Origin: Symbiodinium microadriaticum | Taxonomy: Eukaryota > Sar > Dinophyceae > Suessiales > Symbiodiniaceae | Direction: 5' to 3' | DNA length: 64,000 bases | NCBI GenBank assembly: GCA_001939145.1 | Contig: LSRX01000128.1 | Coordinates: forward strand, 949,568-1,013,567 | Shown: in pieces, positions 20,450 through 30,842 of the stretch | Layout: each line of letters begins with the position of its first letter | Numbering within the stretch: the first letter of the stretch is position 1 | Notes under the pieces: model-generated | The model's database searches: none | What the model saw: the letters and a program-made list of their open reading frames with translations, nothing else | What the model was told of the DNA's origin: nothing | Translations under genes and position numbers: made by a program

Positions 20450-20735
20450 GGGCTGAGGGTTGGATGTAGGGCTTGTAGTACTGTTGTATACGCAGAGCCA
20501 GTTGCTTGAAGTGATGCAACTTACTGCTGCAGTAGCCCTGTGCACATGACCGATATACTTGGTGCTGGCAGCTGCAAAAAGTCGCAATTAGCACATGCTT
20601 CTTCTTTACATCAGCAGCGCAGTCAGCTGGAACTTGTTCTGACGGCCCAACCCTAAACCCTAAACCGTGGCCCACCGAAGCAGAGCCTTTTGAAGAGATC
20701 AAGAATCAGCTTTCCAAACGGGCTCCAAGTACGCA
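20450..20735 (-). CDS. Cys-rich exon pair split by telomeric heptamers
   Basis: The minus strand at 20735-20662 reads RTWSPFGKLILDLFKRLCFG. Two telomeric heptamers follow, then in another frame SEQVPADCAADVKKKHVLIA, TFCSCQHQVYRSCAQGYCSS and KLHHFKQLALRIQQYYKPYI (20646-20470). The Cys spacing (CSC, C, C) could bind metal. The heptamers shift the frame and supply TTTAG|GG. The gap is too short for a normal intron, so this may be a telomeric insertion into coding DNA. It lies 250 bp downstream of the coiled-coil fragment on the same strand, so both may belong to one gene. Confidence 0.4.
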
Positions 20736-20875
20736 AAACCCCCGGGGCACCATACTCTGAATGATACGGTTAATGATCAAGGCCTGAGTTCTGAGGAGAG
20801 GGTCCTCCAGATTCTTCAAGGATGTTACAGGGCTTAGGGTTTAGGGCTTAGGGTTTTAGGGTTTAGGCTTTCATA

Positions 20876-21282
20876 CAGTTGATGATATAAATCCTGCATT
20901 ACCCATAATCAAGATTTTCCCATCATTCCCACAGTTTTTAGGGTCCTCAGGCCACTCTTCTTCCTCCTCTTCCCCGCCGGCTCCACCATCTGGACGTCCT
21001 CATCGTCGTCATCTTCAGCAATAATCTCAAGCAGCGGGCGGACCCGATCCCGCTTGGCTAAGTTGCGAGCTCTTTGCTGAGCTTGCAACTTCTCCTGAAG
21101 AGCTCTCATGTTGTCAAACCTCAGCTGCAGCTGCCTGTCTTGCTCTTGCAAGATCTTCAAGGTCTCATCGGAGCAAGCCTGTTGAGGCTGTGCAGGTGGA
21201 GAAGGCCCAGCTGAGCTGCTCTGCTTGTTGAACAACTCGATCAATGACTCAAGGTAATGCTAAGGATTTAGATCATCAACGG
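20876..21282. mobile_element. MITE-F carrying a coding insert
   Basis: Termini CAGTTGATGATATAAATCC and ATTTAGATCATCAACGG, each flanked by TA. The element parts total about 108 bp, the usual F length, and the remaining ~299 bp is the coiled-coil coding fragment between two CTCA copies. Confidence 0.75.
20950..21250 (-). CDS. Coiled-coil coding fragment inside a MITE-F
   Basis: About 100 codons without an ATG: LIELFNKQSSSAGPSPPAQP, then a helical segment with heptad character (LQEQDRQLQLRFDNMRALQE, KLQAQQRARNLAKRD), then an acidic run (EDDDDEDVQMVEP) and a basic GKRRKKSG. It is flanked on each side by the two parts of one MITE-F element and by a 4-bp direct repeat (CTCA on +). Read minus, the downstream frame runs into the element and stops. 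It looks like an exon or gene fragment captured by, or inserted in, the MITE. The composition suggests a nuclear coiled-coil protein. Confidence 0.5.
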
Positions 21283-21324
21283 TATTTCGGCACCTGGAGC
21301 CTGACGCCCTAGTATTTGGAGGTC

Positions 21325-21560
21325 GGTTCGCACCCTAAGCCCTAAACCCTAAACCCTGAACCCTAAACCCCGAAACCCTAAGCCCTAACACCCAAAACCC
21401 TAACGCCAAAGTTGAGGGAAACTACAGGTGGGGAGTTTAGGGTATATAGGGCCTCGATGAGGCTTCTACAAGGTATACAGTCCTAGACGAAGCCCTAAAA
21501 CCCTAAACCCTGAGCCCTAAGCCCCGAAACCCCAAACAGCAAACCCCAAACCCAAGAAAT
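21325..21560 (-). repeat. Telomere-like array interrupted by MITE-J
   Basis: CCCTAAA units at 21325-21412 and 21490-21560 on each side of the J fragment. Confidence 0.8.
21417..21486. mobile_element. MITE-J left part
   Basis: AAACTACAGGTGGGGAGTTT and TATATAGGGCC; right terminus lost. Confidence 0.6.
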
Positions 21561-21831
21561 TCAAAGCTCCGAACTCCGAGTTGACAAAACTCTAAGACCC
21601 GAATATCTATACTCTCTAGGAAGATTGGGGGAATGGGGTTTCTACGGCTCCTTTTTTGTATAATAAGGGCTTAGGGATTCTAGGCTTTCGGGTTGGGGGG
21701 TGAAGGCATGATGGTAACTGAAACTAAATCCCCTTCCCTGAACCTTAACCCAATGGCTCTGAGAACTCATATTCTATAGATCCCTTAACAAGAACCTACA
21801 GATCCCTTTTATGGTAACTTAAGTCAGATTA

Positions 21832-21940
21832 AACCCTAAACCCTAAACCCTAAATCCTAAACCCTAAATCCTAAACCCTACACCCTAAACCCTAAACTCT
21901 AAACCCTAAACCCTAAATCCTAAACCCTAAATCCTAAACC
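21832..21940 (-). repeat. Telomere-like array, CCCTAAAT variant
   Basis: Alternating CCCTAAA and TCCTAAA units. Confidence 0.85.
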
Positions 21941-22079
21941 GTACTCCCCTTAAGAAGAGCCCAGTTTTTAAGGAGCCTTTTTGAGGTCCTCAGGCCCTTG
22001 GCCGGTCAGGTCTTAAATAGATCCCTTGCAGATGCCTTTCAGGAATTTCGCTTTAAGCCACTAACTCCCATGACCCGGT

Positions 22080-22256
22080 TTATGGTTTAGGGTTTTAGAG
22101 TTTGGGGTTTAGGGTGTAGGGTTTAGGATTTTGGGTTTAGGATTTTGGATTTAGGGTTTAGGATTTAGGGTTTAAGATGTAGGGTTCAGGGTTTAGGATT
22201 TAGGGTTTAGGGTCTAAGCTTTAGGATTTAGGGTTTAGGGTCTAGGGTTTGGGGCT
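22080..22256 (+). repeat. Telomere-like array, TTTAGGA variant
   Basis: TTTAGGG and TTTAGGA units. Similar smaller arrays at 22366-22455, 22740-22822 (+) and 22960-23045 (-). Confidence 0.85.
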
Positions 22257-22481
22257 TATCAACCAGAAAGGCCTTTGCGGCGGCTTCCGGATCGACTTGG
22301 TAGAGGCAGTGGAAGCACTGACAGTCGAAGATGAAGTCAAACTGCCAGTCGCCTCCAAAAGGGGCTTAGGGATTTAGGGTTTAGGGATTTAGGGCTTTAG
22401 GGTTTAGGGCCTTAGGGTTTGGGGATTTAGGGTTTAGGGTTTAGGGTTTGGGATGTCTCTGGTTCCTCTGACAATGATCCA

Positions 22482-22584
22482 CTTAGTTGCTGAGTCCAGA
22501 AGCACAAAAAAGTGTACACTTTGAGTTCTAGAAGGGATCATAATATTATCCCAAAAGTTTACAGTGTACTACTTCAGCACTAAG
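22482..22584. mobile_element. MITE-D copy
   Basis: CTTAGTTGCTGAGTCCAGAA .. GTACTACTTCAGCACTAAG. Confidence 0.75.
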
Positions 22585-23184
22585 CAATAATCCGTACAGT
22601 GTTCTATGAGTCCTATGAAGGTTCTGTACGCGAGTCGCTTTTGGAGTTTCAGGGACCTTGACAAAAACCCTAAACCCTGAACCAGGGTTCGATGAGGGTT
22701 TTGCAGGGTTGCAAGTCTAACTGCCAGTCGCCTGCTGAGGGGCTTGGGGCTTAGGGTTTTGGGGTTTAGGGTTTATGGGTTTAGGATTTCGGGGTTTTAG
22801 GGTTTATGGGTTTAGGATTTAGGGGGGTTCCGGGTGGCGCTTAGAGGCTAGGATGCGCATAAAACTTCATTGAGATTCGAATTTTAGGGGTTAAACTGGC
22901 AATTGCCGGTAGGGTTCTGTTCTTGTTGGGGGAGCAGTTCTCTATCCTTTAGGGTCTTGCCTAAACCCTAAACTCAAAACCCAAAACCCTAGTCCCGAAA
23001 CCCCTAAACCCTAAACCCAAAACCCTAAACCCGAAGCCCTAAACCACTATTTGGGGAGCTCAAGAGGGAACCCAGGTAGAACTAGCCATGTAGATGACTG
23101 AATGATTTCCAGTATTCCTTAGGCTGAGGGTTCTAGGGGTTTAGGGTTTAGGGTTTACAGGGTTTAGGGTGGTTTAGGGGGATT

Positions 23185-23282
23185 TAATTTAAGCTACCAT
23201 CATAGGGATCTAAAGTAATAAATATGGTTTCCTTAGTATGATACCTTAAAATTGAATCCCTTAACAAGAACCCAGAATAGGG
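23185..23282. mobile_element. Element M copy
   Basis: GATTTAATTTAAGCTACCAT .. TTGAATCCCTTAACAAGAAC; related copies at 47168 and 19846. Confidence 0.6.
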
Positions 23283-23394
23283 TTCCTGACTATAACCACA
23301 CTTTTGGGGCTTGGGGTCCAAATAGAAGGGGTCTTGATGATTAGATCTAGTCAGGGTTCCTGTAGAGGCTCCCAGAAGGGGTCCTACCCATAAC

Positions 23395-23545
23395 TGGGTT
23401 TGGGGTTTAGGGTTGAATAGGTTTAGGCATTTTGGGGTATAGGTTTGAATGGGTTAAGGGTTTTGAGGGTTGAATGGGTTTAGGGTTTAGGGCTGAATGA
23501 GTTTAGGGTTTAGGGTTGAATGGGTTTAGGGTTTAGGGTTTACAG
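23395..23545 (+). repeat. Telomere-like array with TTGAATGGG spacer
   Basis: TTTAGGG units alternate with GGTTGAATGGGT, giving a ~25-bp higher-order period. Confidence 0.8.
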
Positions 23546-23684
23546 TAGTCTCCCACCTCCATCCAAAAGGATTGGCCCATCCTCCGGCAGCGCGAAGACA
23601 TCTGCGCACACCACTTGCGCCTTCGTGCAGTCCATCCGCGCATCCTCGGTCGGCGGTTGGGTGCCGAAGCGTGAGGCTTCAAGA
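23540..23684 (-). CDS. Terminal exon, unknown protein
   Basis: Minus strand, frame ASRFGTQPPTEDARMDCTKA then QVVCADVFALPEDGPILLDG and GGRLL followed by TAA at 23540-23542. The stop codon lies at the junction with telomeric repeat (CTGTAAACCC). Acidic and protein-like; competing frames on both strands are open but of poorer composition. Confidence 0.45.
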
Positions 23685-23842
23685 TCCAAACCGACCCTAA
23701 ACGAGTTGTGTTTGATAGTTCATAGTTGCCCCTCAACCCTAAACCTTAAATTCTAAGCTGGCGGACGTGACATACTACAGATTACAGCCCTTTACGGTAG
23801 AAGAGAAAATCGATAGTCCCTAAACCCCAAACCCTAAACCTA

Positions 23843-23956
23843 CCTTGGAGCCCAAATGATCCTTATAAGCAGGGGCCGTATGCCCTCATACGATGAGTCC
23901 CTATACGGTATATAATATGAACCCTAAACCCTGTCGGGCTTCATTGCGTCCTTAAA
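23843..23956 (-). mobile_element. MITE-A copy 5 (diverged)
   Basis: CCTTGGAGCCCAAATGATCC at the left, GCTTCATTGCGTCCTTAA at the right, family core between. Both flanks are telomere-like, with no coding flank seen. Confidence 0.7.
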
Positions 23957-24475
23957 CCCTGGAAAATTTAGAACCCACAATATCCCCGCAGAGGAATCCT
24001 TCAACGAACCCCTTTGGGAGGGGGGGGCTCTTTAATTATTACGATTATAGTACAGCGTTACAGCCTTCACCAAAACCCTACTCGAATCATCAAGGCTCCC
24101 AACTTAAGGGTTCAAAGCTTGCACGGTATAAGACAACCCTCCCCCAAACCCTATTCCAACCATCAAGGCCTCCATATTAACGGTCGGAGCTTGCAAGGAC
24201 CTAGCCTTGAGATAAACACTGCCAGGCCCTGCAGCTTCGCGGAAGGGCTTGGGGCTTCAGGGCGTAAGGCTTGAGGGTTTACGGTTTTACGGTTTAGGGG
24301 TTTGTAGGGGTTTAGGGTTTATAGGGCTTAAGGTTTAGGTTTATAATTACACTAGGGCTGCAAGGTTTGCAGTTTATGGATCTAAGGGTTTAGGCTTGAG
24401 GGGCTTCATCTTGACGAGCTGGCTTCCCACTTGGACCTGTGGAAGGCCTGAACCCTAAACCCCCCAAAACCCGGT

Positions 24476-24537
24476 TTTCAGGATAGACCTAATATAGAAG
24501 GCCAAAAAGTTTAAAGTTCTCCCATTGGCTATCTGAG
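24476..24537 (+). mobile_element. Element E, truncated
   Basis: TCAGGATAGACCTAATATAG .. TTCTCCCATTGGCTATCTGA; left third missing. Confidence 0.6.
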
Positions 24538-24883
24538 CTCAGATACCAGGTGAAGGACTTGCTGACTTATTAGTCCTATGTTGTACTTTGTGTAAGGAGG
24601 TTTAAGCATCAACTTCACGCTGCTAAGATCCGAGGAAACCTATCTTTTGTAGTGTCCCATCACGCGCGCTCTCTAAAGTAGAGCATGTGGGGATGTTGAC
24701 AAAATTCGATGCCCTAAACACACGACATACTATAGGAGCCGAAGCCCCGAACCCCATAATACACGGGCCTTCACAATCCGAATAATCAAGCTTTCTCGTG
24801 GTGTACCATAGCATCAATTCTGCAGGAACTGTCAGGGGTAATGTTACTACTTGCCCAGACAATGGACCACACAAATAAAGCAT

Positions 24884-24951
24884 ACCCTAAGGCTCAAAAT
24901 AGCCCAAAAGCTGTGTATAGTAGAGTCCGTAGAGACTTAGGCTTAGGGATA
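24884..24951. mobile_element. MITE-K short copy
   Basis: ACCCTAAGGCTCAAAATAGC .. TAGAGACTTAGGCTTAGGGA; centre deleted. A further half copy lies at 13062-13122 (TTTGGGCCCAAAGACCC). Confidence 0.6.
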
Positions 24952-25000
24952 CAGATCATAGACAAGGGTCACGAGCCCCTCCCAACAGCACACCCGTTAA

Positions 25001-25104
25001 TGTAGGGGCCTTAATACGTAGAATACGGTTTTGGGGGCTCCTTAATACAATTATAGTACAATGTACCCCAAGACCCTATTCTAATTATTACGGCCCCTAT
25101 ATTA
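25001..25104. mobile_element. MITE-L copy
   Basis: AGGGGCCTTAATACGTAGAA .. TTATTACGGCCCCTATATTA; centre GTTTTGGGGGCTCC. Confidence 0.75.
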
Positions 25105-25307
25105 TTCTCTTTGCCCTGCCTTGGAACGGACACCCAGGAATAAGCCAGTGCAGACCTTGAAATGAGGGATTATTCGGGCGAGCCTCGCGGAACGTCCTGA
25201 ACGGAACACCCTAAACCTTCAACCCTAACACCGAGTGGCCCGAAGTAGCACTTGACTCGTTTTCACGGCGTCTTCGACGATGTCCACGCCACAAACCTGA
25301 GATCAAG

Positions 25308-25386
25308 CTTCCCTAAACCCTGAACCCTAAACCCTCAACCCTAAACCCTAAACCCTATAAACCCTAAACCCTAAACCCTAGTTCAG
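25308..25386 (-). repeat. Telomere-like array
   Basis: CCCTAAA; followed by a second, G-rich array at 25655-25905. Confidence 0.85.
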
Positions 25387-25468
25387 GGTCTAGGGTCGTA
25401 GAGACTCTTGCCCAATCCGATGTTCGTCGTGTGGTTCTACGGATCAGGGTTCTAGCGGTTCTAGACGG

Positions 25469-25545
25469 AATAACAACAACAACAACTACTGCTGCTGCTG
25501 CTGCTGCTGCTGCTACTACTACTACTACTACTACTACTAGTACTA
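25469..25545. repeat. Trinucleotide run AAC / CTG / CTA
   Basis: (AAC)4, (CTG)7 and (CTA)8 in direct succession. Confidence 0.9.
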
Positions 25546-26082
25546 ACGGTTTTACACGGACTTCTATCAAATTCTGCACTTTTTAGATGGGCTCTCTAAG
25601 AGTTCTATGCTTGAATGGCTCTTGGGGCTTCCAGATGCGGGGTGCTTCTCGGGCTGTTGGGGTTTAGGGCGTTTCGGTGTTTAGGTCTTTTGGGGGTTTA
25701 GGGTTTAGTCCTTAGAGGTTTAGGGTCTTTTGGGGTTTTGGGAGTTTTAAGGGTTTAGGGTTTTTAGGAGTTTAGTGGTTTAGGGTTGTTGGGGGGTTAG
25801 AGTTTAGGGGTTTAGGGTTTAGGGGTAGGGGATTTGGGCTTTTTTGGGGTTTAGGGTTTAGGGGTGCAGGGTTTAGGGTTTGGGTTTAGGAGGTTTGGGG
25901 ATTTTCAATTTTCGGGGCTCTCAGTCAACAGTCTGTACCCACCCCTCAAGAAAACTACCCTTAACATGTTGAAGACTTGGTACAGGGAAGCCCCACAAAA
26001 CAAATCCTAAACATGCAGGCGTCCGTGAGCACCCTTAGAACCACAATCAAAATAACAGTGCTCATACCCTTCTAAACCCTAG

Positions 26083-26192
26083 CCTTAAGGACGAAATGAA
26101 CCCCAAAAGGGCTTAAGGTTCATATACTATACGGGGATTCGTAGTGTAAGGGTATAAGGCCCCTACTTATAAGGTTCATTTGGTCCCCAAGA
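26083..26192 (+). mobile_element. MITE-A copy 6
   Basis: 110 bp, close to consensus (AAGGACGAAATGAACCCC .. TTCATTTGGTCCCCAAG). Flanks do not look coding on the 5' side (telomeric unit). Confidence 0.85.
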
Positions 26193-26199
26193 AAACCGA

Positions 26200-27000
26200 T
26201 CCCTTGGAGTGTTAAACGTATATGAAGAAGTACCAAGAATCCTGAAGTCTTAAGCTTCAGGTAGCCCCCAATGGTCCCAGTTCGGGTCGAGAGTTTAGGG
26301 TTTAGGGACTAGGGAGTACCTGATATTCATTGTCGTAGAAGGGTTCAAGTTGGGGTCCAGGGTTTCGGGTTTAGGGGTTTGGGGGGTACCTAATATTCAT
26401 ATATACCCTCCTGAATAACTACTATCCTGGGGTCTAGAGAGCACCCAATAGTCATGGACTCTCCCAAATACCAACCTACAAAACTACTATCCTAAATCCC
26501 AGTACCCATTGAGGGCTTAGTCTGCAAAAGGCGAAGGGGTGCGTTGTGAGATTTAGATCGAAGCGATGCAGTCCTTATTTAAATGTGGTCGAACTGGCTT
26601 CAGAGGTACGCGGCTTCATCATCTAGAGTAGAAGGCCCTTATGACGATTATTCTAGCTGTTGTTCTTGTTCTGTTTTTTGTTTTATGAGTTTTATTGCTA
26701 ATGTGATTTTGAGGAGTTGGGACATGCCGAGCATGAATGCTTTGGTCATTTAGCTCTCGGACACCAACCCTTTCCACCTTCTGTCATAAGGACCCTTAGT
26801 GGGGTAGGGGGGAGTGGTGTAGGGGGCTTGAATACCAGCAATAAGGACCTAATATTTAAGGAAATATAGTCCCCTCCCCCCCCCCCGCCCTCTTACGGGT
26901 CCCTCTGATTCGCCTCTGATTCCCCGGGTTTGTGAAGTGTCTTTTTGTTCTGAAGGTTCCAACGTAAGACTTTCAGCTCCTCATACCCTAAACCTGAAAC
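26200..27000. other. Non-coding stretch
   Basis: Contains GGTACCTGATATTCATTGTC-like direct repeats at 26317 and 26388, a T-rich tract (26645-26710) and a C-run at 26875-26887. No gene seen. Confidence 0.5.
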
Positions 27001-27099
27001 CCTCAGAGTTTGGGCCTGGCCGGGGAGAAGTCAGAAGCCCCAGAGTATAAACATATTGCAGACATGGGGATAATTACCCTTTCGTAATTACCTCGATGG

Positions 27100-27405
27100 G
27101 TATTGGGGCACCCTAAACCCAAAACCCTCAAACCCTAAAGCCCTCATACCCTAAAGCCCAAACCCTAAAAACCCGAAAACCCTCAAACCCTAAAACCCGA
27201 AACCACTCAAACCTCCGAGGGACGAAAGTGGTGTGCTGCGCCAGAGCCACCAGGTTTTCCCCTGTGCCTTGAGACGTGCGTTTCCCAGACCCGGCTTAGG
27301 GTTTAGGGTTTAAAAGGGCTTAGGGTTTTAAACGGGTTTAGGGTTTAAAAGGGCTTAGGGTTTAAATGGGTTTAGGGTTTAAAAGGGTTTAGGGTTTAGG
27401 GTTTC
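27100..27405. repeat. Telomere-like arrays, AAAAGGG spacer
   Basis: C-rich to 27205, then at 27296 GGGTTTAAAAGGGCTTAGGG-type units of ~20 bp. Confidence 0.8.
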
Positions 27406-27519
27406 CGGAAGGATCTACAAAGTAGAACCCCTAATTTGGGTCCTTTTTCTTTGAACAGGGATCTTGATAGGAAACCCCATTGAGGGATCTACTTTCTAGA
27501 TCCTCCCGGGGGTCTGGGT
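27402..27519. mobile_element. MITE-I copy, inverted
   Basis: GGAAGGATCTACAAAGTAGA .. TCTAGATCCTCCCGGGGGTC; reverse orientation of the 14618 copy. Confidence 0.7.
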
Positions 27520-28062
27520 TATGGTTCAAGGAATGCGGTTTAGGCCGTATAAGGGTCCAGAATTTAAGTTTATGTTTGAGGTTTAGGGCTTTGAGTGCTA
27601 GAGATTAGAATTTACGGTTCGGGGCTTAGCGTGGTGCGGTTTAGGGCTGTGGAGTATGATGGTCCTGCTTCAAAGGTCATTCTATTAGGAGCCTAAAGGC
27701 TAGCGCAGGCCCCCCCCGAAGGGAACACTCGTAGAGCCCATATCGTGTTGATCCGTAGTTGCTTCGGGGTCTCTGGATCCGCACCTCATAGACACAGAAT
27801 TGGGTTTAGGGCTTAGGGTTGAGGAATCATCTCCTCGATTCAGCATTCCATTGTAAGAACACTATCTTCATGCCATGGGTCGAGTCAAAAAGGCAGTGAA
27901 GTTGCCTATGCCAGCTGTCACCACGCCATATACGGTTTAGGTTTACGGTTTCCCCTTCTATGAGCTCTTCGCCATTGTGCAGAAATTCCACGGCCCTGAC
28001 GCACAACTCAGGAAACCGTGCTTAGGGTTCGCGGATGCAGTTGCGGGGTTAGACTTGCTTAT

Positions 28063-28143
28063 CCCCTAAGGCTCTAAGGACTCTCTTGGGCCCAAAGACC
28101 ATACTATATAGGGTTTTTGGGCTAGTTTGAGCCCTAGGGTATG
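28063..28143. mobile_element. MITE-K copy
   Basis: CCCCTAAGGCTCTAAGGACT .. GTTTGAGCCCTAGGGTATGA with the CTTGGGCCCAAAGACC centre. Confidence 0.7.
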
Positions 28144-28368
28144 ATCATCTCATCCTTCCACAGCTTCTTTCGGAAACGGCATTATCCTAAAGCACGACTG
28201 TTCTCAAATTGTTGTCGGTGTACCCGTATGTTGGCTTGTGCAAAACAAACTAAAACTATAAACCTCTTGTAAACCCTGGATGTAAACCTGCACAGAACCC
28301 CAACAAAAGCCTTCTAAGTTCTAGCAACCCGACTGAAGGCTCGCATGCCAACCCTAAACCTACAATCG

Positions 28369-28581
28369 CACATGCTGGACTTTGAAGTAACCAGGGAGAA
28401 AAAGTATAGACCTTTAATTTCTAATGGTTCCTTTAAGGAACGGGTCAACAAAAAAAGTATTCAAGTATGGTACTCTAAAACCCAGCATGAACCAAGCCCT
28501 GACCCTACAGAGGATCATATGCCAAAGCCAACGATCCCCTTTCTACCCGACACCCTATGTAATCGCCTTTATACACCCTAA
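28369..28581 (+). CDS. Possible small ORF, unknown
   Basis: HMLDFEVTREKKYRPLISNG then SFKERVNKKSIQVWYSKTQH. Protein-like in composition, but the neighbourhood is AT-richer and could hold an undescribed repeat. The end is telomere-like. Confidence 0.2.
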   Translation, partial: HMLDFEVTREKKYRPLISNGSFKERVNKKSIQVWYSKTQHEPSPDPTEDHMPKPTIPFLPDTLCNRLYTP

Positions 28582-29223
28582 ACCTAGACCCTAAATCCTA
28601 AACTCCATGATCGCCAAACGAACCCTGCAAGCTAGACGTATACTGGCCTATACACCCCATCATAACCTATAGGCCCGTAGCCCTGCTCCAACTGCCCTAA
28701 GCCCAAGAAACCTCTACTAGCCCATCATAAGCCATATTAAACCTAAAAGCCATGTCATCGCGAATAAGCCCCAAACCCGAAAACCCCGTTTGATCGCATG
28801 AGGCCACGAATCCAAAGCCCGAGACACCACAGCCCAGCTCCAACGCTCGCGGCGAAGGCAGCAGCTTCCCATCGCCGATCTAGGTTTCCGGGCTTGGAAA
28901 CCCTAAGCCCTAAACCCTAAGGTTGAAAGTTGAGGTTTTTAATTAGGGCTTAGCCCTTTGGGGCTTCTTCAAGTGTGCCACGGAGAGCTCTTTAACACTG
29001 TCTTTAAGGGATGGTTACGGATTCTGCAGAATAATTTTTGAGTCTGGGGGTTCAGCGTCTTTCGGATTTAGGGGGCTTCCAGCTCTTAGGAACCACGCAG
29101 TTGAAGACTTAGTGTTTATCCCTCAGGCCTTAGGGTTGAGGTCACAGGGTCTTTCGAGTTACCTAAACCCTAGCCATAGACCCTAGGCCCTAAACGTGCA
29201 TGCAGGGTTCGGATCCAAAGCTC

Positions 29224-29401
29224 TCATCTCATCAACTCGACAGGCTTCCTTGAAATAGAGCCCGCAACAGCCAGCATGCTGGTGCCCTGTTGGAGCACAG
29301 TGCACCCGAGGCGCGTGGCAATCCATGCGTCCACGTTAGCGCGTCTCTGTTGACGCACAGTTGTCACCATGCGTTGGATGCCCATGTCGGCGTCATCAGC
29401 C
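29224..29401 (-). CDS. Terminal exon with a telomere-repeat acceptor
   Basis: Reads ADDADMGIQRMVTTVRQQRR then ANVDAWIATRLGCTVLQQGT and SMLAVAGSISRKPVELMR before TGA at 29224-29226. The upstream base pair run is the telomeric heptamer itself, giving TTTAG|GG as the natural acceptor at 29401. A well-formed helical sequence; could be a C-terminus. Function unknown. Confidence 0.5.
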
Positions 29402-29505
29402 CTAAACCCTAAACCCCTAAACCCTAAACCCCTAAACCCCTAGACCCAGAAACCCCCCTAAACCCCTAAACCCCTAAACCCCTATACACCCTAAACCCAG
29501 CTTTC
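29400..29505 (-). repeat. Telomere-like array
   Basis: CCCTAAA/CCCCTAAA; its edge supplies the acceptor of the exon at 29224-29401. More arrays at 29752-29840 (-) and 29888-29976 (+). Confidence 0.85.
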
Positions 29506-29520
29506 GATACCCACTCCTAG

Positions 29521-29761
29521 TCGAGTAGTCGGCTTCCCGGGTGCAATCTCTCGCTCCGCACCACGGAGTGCAGCCAGACCACCTGTTCGGTGGCATTTCC
29601 CTCTGGGTCCATCCTTAAGGACGAAATGAACCCCAAAAGGGTTTTAAGTTTCATATACCATATAGGGACTCATAGCATAAGGGTATAGGGCCCTTATTTA
29701 TAAGGGTCATTTGTTCCCTAAGGATTGCGCCAGACTGCAATGCCCCTGTCCTAAACCCTAA
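29521..29761 (+). CDS. Cys-rich exon pair around MITE-A
   Basis: From 29521 (after CTAG) exactly 33 codons run to AAG|GACGAA: SSSRLPGCNLSLRTTECSQT then TCSVAFPSGSILK. The element is removed as 29620-29722. The joined frame continues DCARLQCPCPKP and stops at a TAA contributed by the adjoining telomeric repeat. Five Cys in 43 residues. Function unknown; short and possibly a remnant. Confidence 0.35.
29613..29723 (+). mobile_element. MITE-A copy 7 (intron-like)
   Basis: 111 bp, flanked by AT on both sides. It separates the two Cys-rich segments described at 29521-29761 exactly between AAG|GA and AAG|G. Confidence 0.85.
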
Positions 29762-30227
29762 ACCTAAACCCTAAAGCCTAAACCCTAAACCCCTAAACCC
29801 CTAATCCCAAAAACCCTAAGCTCCTAAACCCTAAGCAACTGTCTTTCACCGGCAGTTCTGCTCGCTCCAGCAGGAGCAGCTCGCCCCGCAAGGGTTTAGG
29901 GCTTTAGGGTTTTAGGACTTAGGGTTTAGGGTTTTAGGGTTTAGGGTTTTAGGGTTTTAGGGTTCTAGGGTTTAGCCCTGTGTTCCGGGAATGCGGATGA
30001 GGCCATGCGTGTCCCATCTGTGCTGAGAAGCTTGCAAAAACAGTGCGGCATAAGCCACAGCCCCAGCTCCTCTTGCCCCGTCTCAGCAAGAAGCAGAGGA
30101 TCCCATACCTAACGAGTGGGGTTTAGGCTTCGGGGCCAGGGTTTAGGGTTTAGATGTGCTATCTAAGCCTGAGGCAGCAAAGGATATGGAGCCCGAAGCT
30201 TTTTGAGCTTATAAGCTCTACGTAAAG

Positions 30228-30263
30228 AGATGAACCCGATTTGAGGGTCCTTTCGTCCTTAAG
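30228..30263 (-). mobile_element. MITE-A fragment
   Basis: About 36 bp matching the 5' terminal part (read minus: CTTAAGGACGAAAGGACCC). The rest is lost. It is preceded on the minus strand by a coding-like frame ending AAG. Confidence 0.5.
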
Positions 30264-30347
30264 CCCAGGCACGTAGCTTAGCAGCTGCGATGCAGGCAGA
30301 TGGCTTCGCCTAGCATACTTTTCGGAGTTCCAGCTTTCGGCCGGCAA
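30258..30347 (-). CDS. Exon-like frame ending at a MITE-A fragment
   Basis: The minus-strand frame WNSEKYARRSHLPASQLLSY then VPGLK reaches AAG|GACGAA at 30258. This is the same 5' boundary as the complete MITE-A copies, although only about 36 bp of the element remains. Function unknown. Confidence 0.35.
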
Positions 30348-30842
30348 GTAGGCTTCCCTCGAGAGTTCCTTTACGGGGTAACTGATTGAGATTTAATATA
30401 CGGGGCCTTACAAATTTGGAGTTGGGTTTTGGGGTCGCTAGGCAGGGACCACGGAGGGACACTTTTGCTTATCCTTCGGGCCTCTATACAGGCATGGTTT
30501 GGGATTTGGGAGTTCAGTCCTGGTCTCGGTTTAGGATGTAGGCGCGAAGTTTGGGGATCTGATTTTGAACGCATGCTGTTGGGGTTGGGATTCGGGTATT
30601 CGAGGCTTTGGCCATACTGCAGGTGTGGCCACTACTCTCACGCCAGACCTTGTTACTGAACCCCACACTACAATCAAAGGATTAAGGGTTTCTTGTTCGG
30701 TGTAAACCTTACCCCATACCTGGACCCACCCAGCACGCCGGAAGACTTGGAACCGCTTGTTGTGTTGGGTAGCCTGCTGTGTGTGCCCAAAGGCCATGCA
30801 CAGCGTGGTCTTCCCCTAAACCTTCACGCCTAACCTCGGGCC

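Noticed and set aside
24500-24900. 86-codon minus frame (24623-24883)
   Set aside because: Weak composition and overlaps the edge of a K element; not strong enough to list as a gene.
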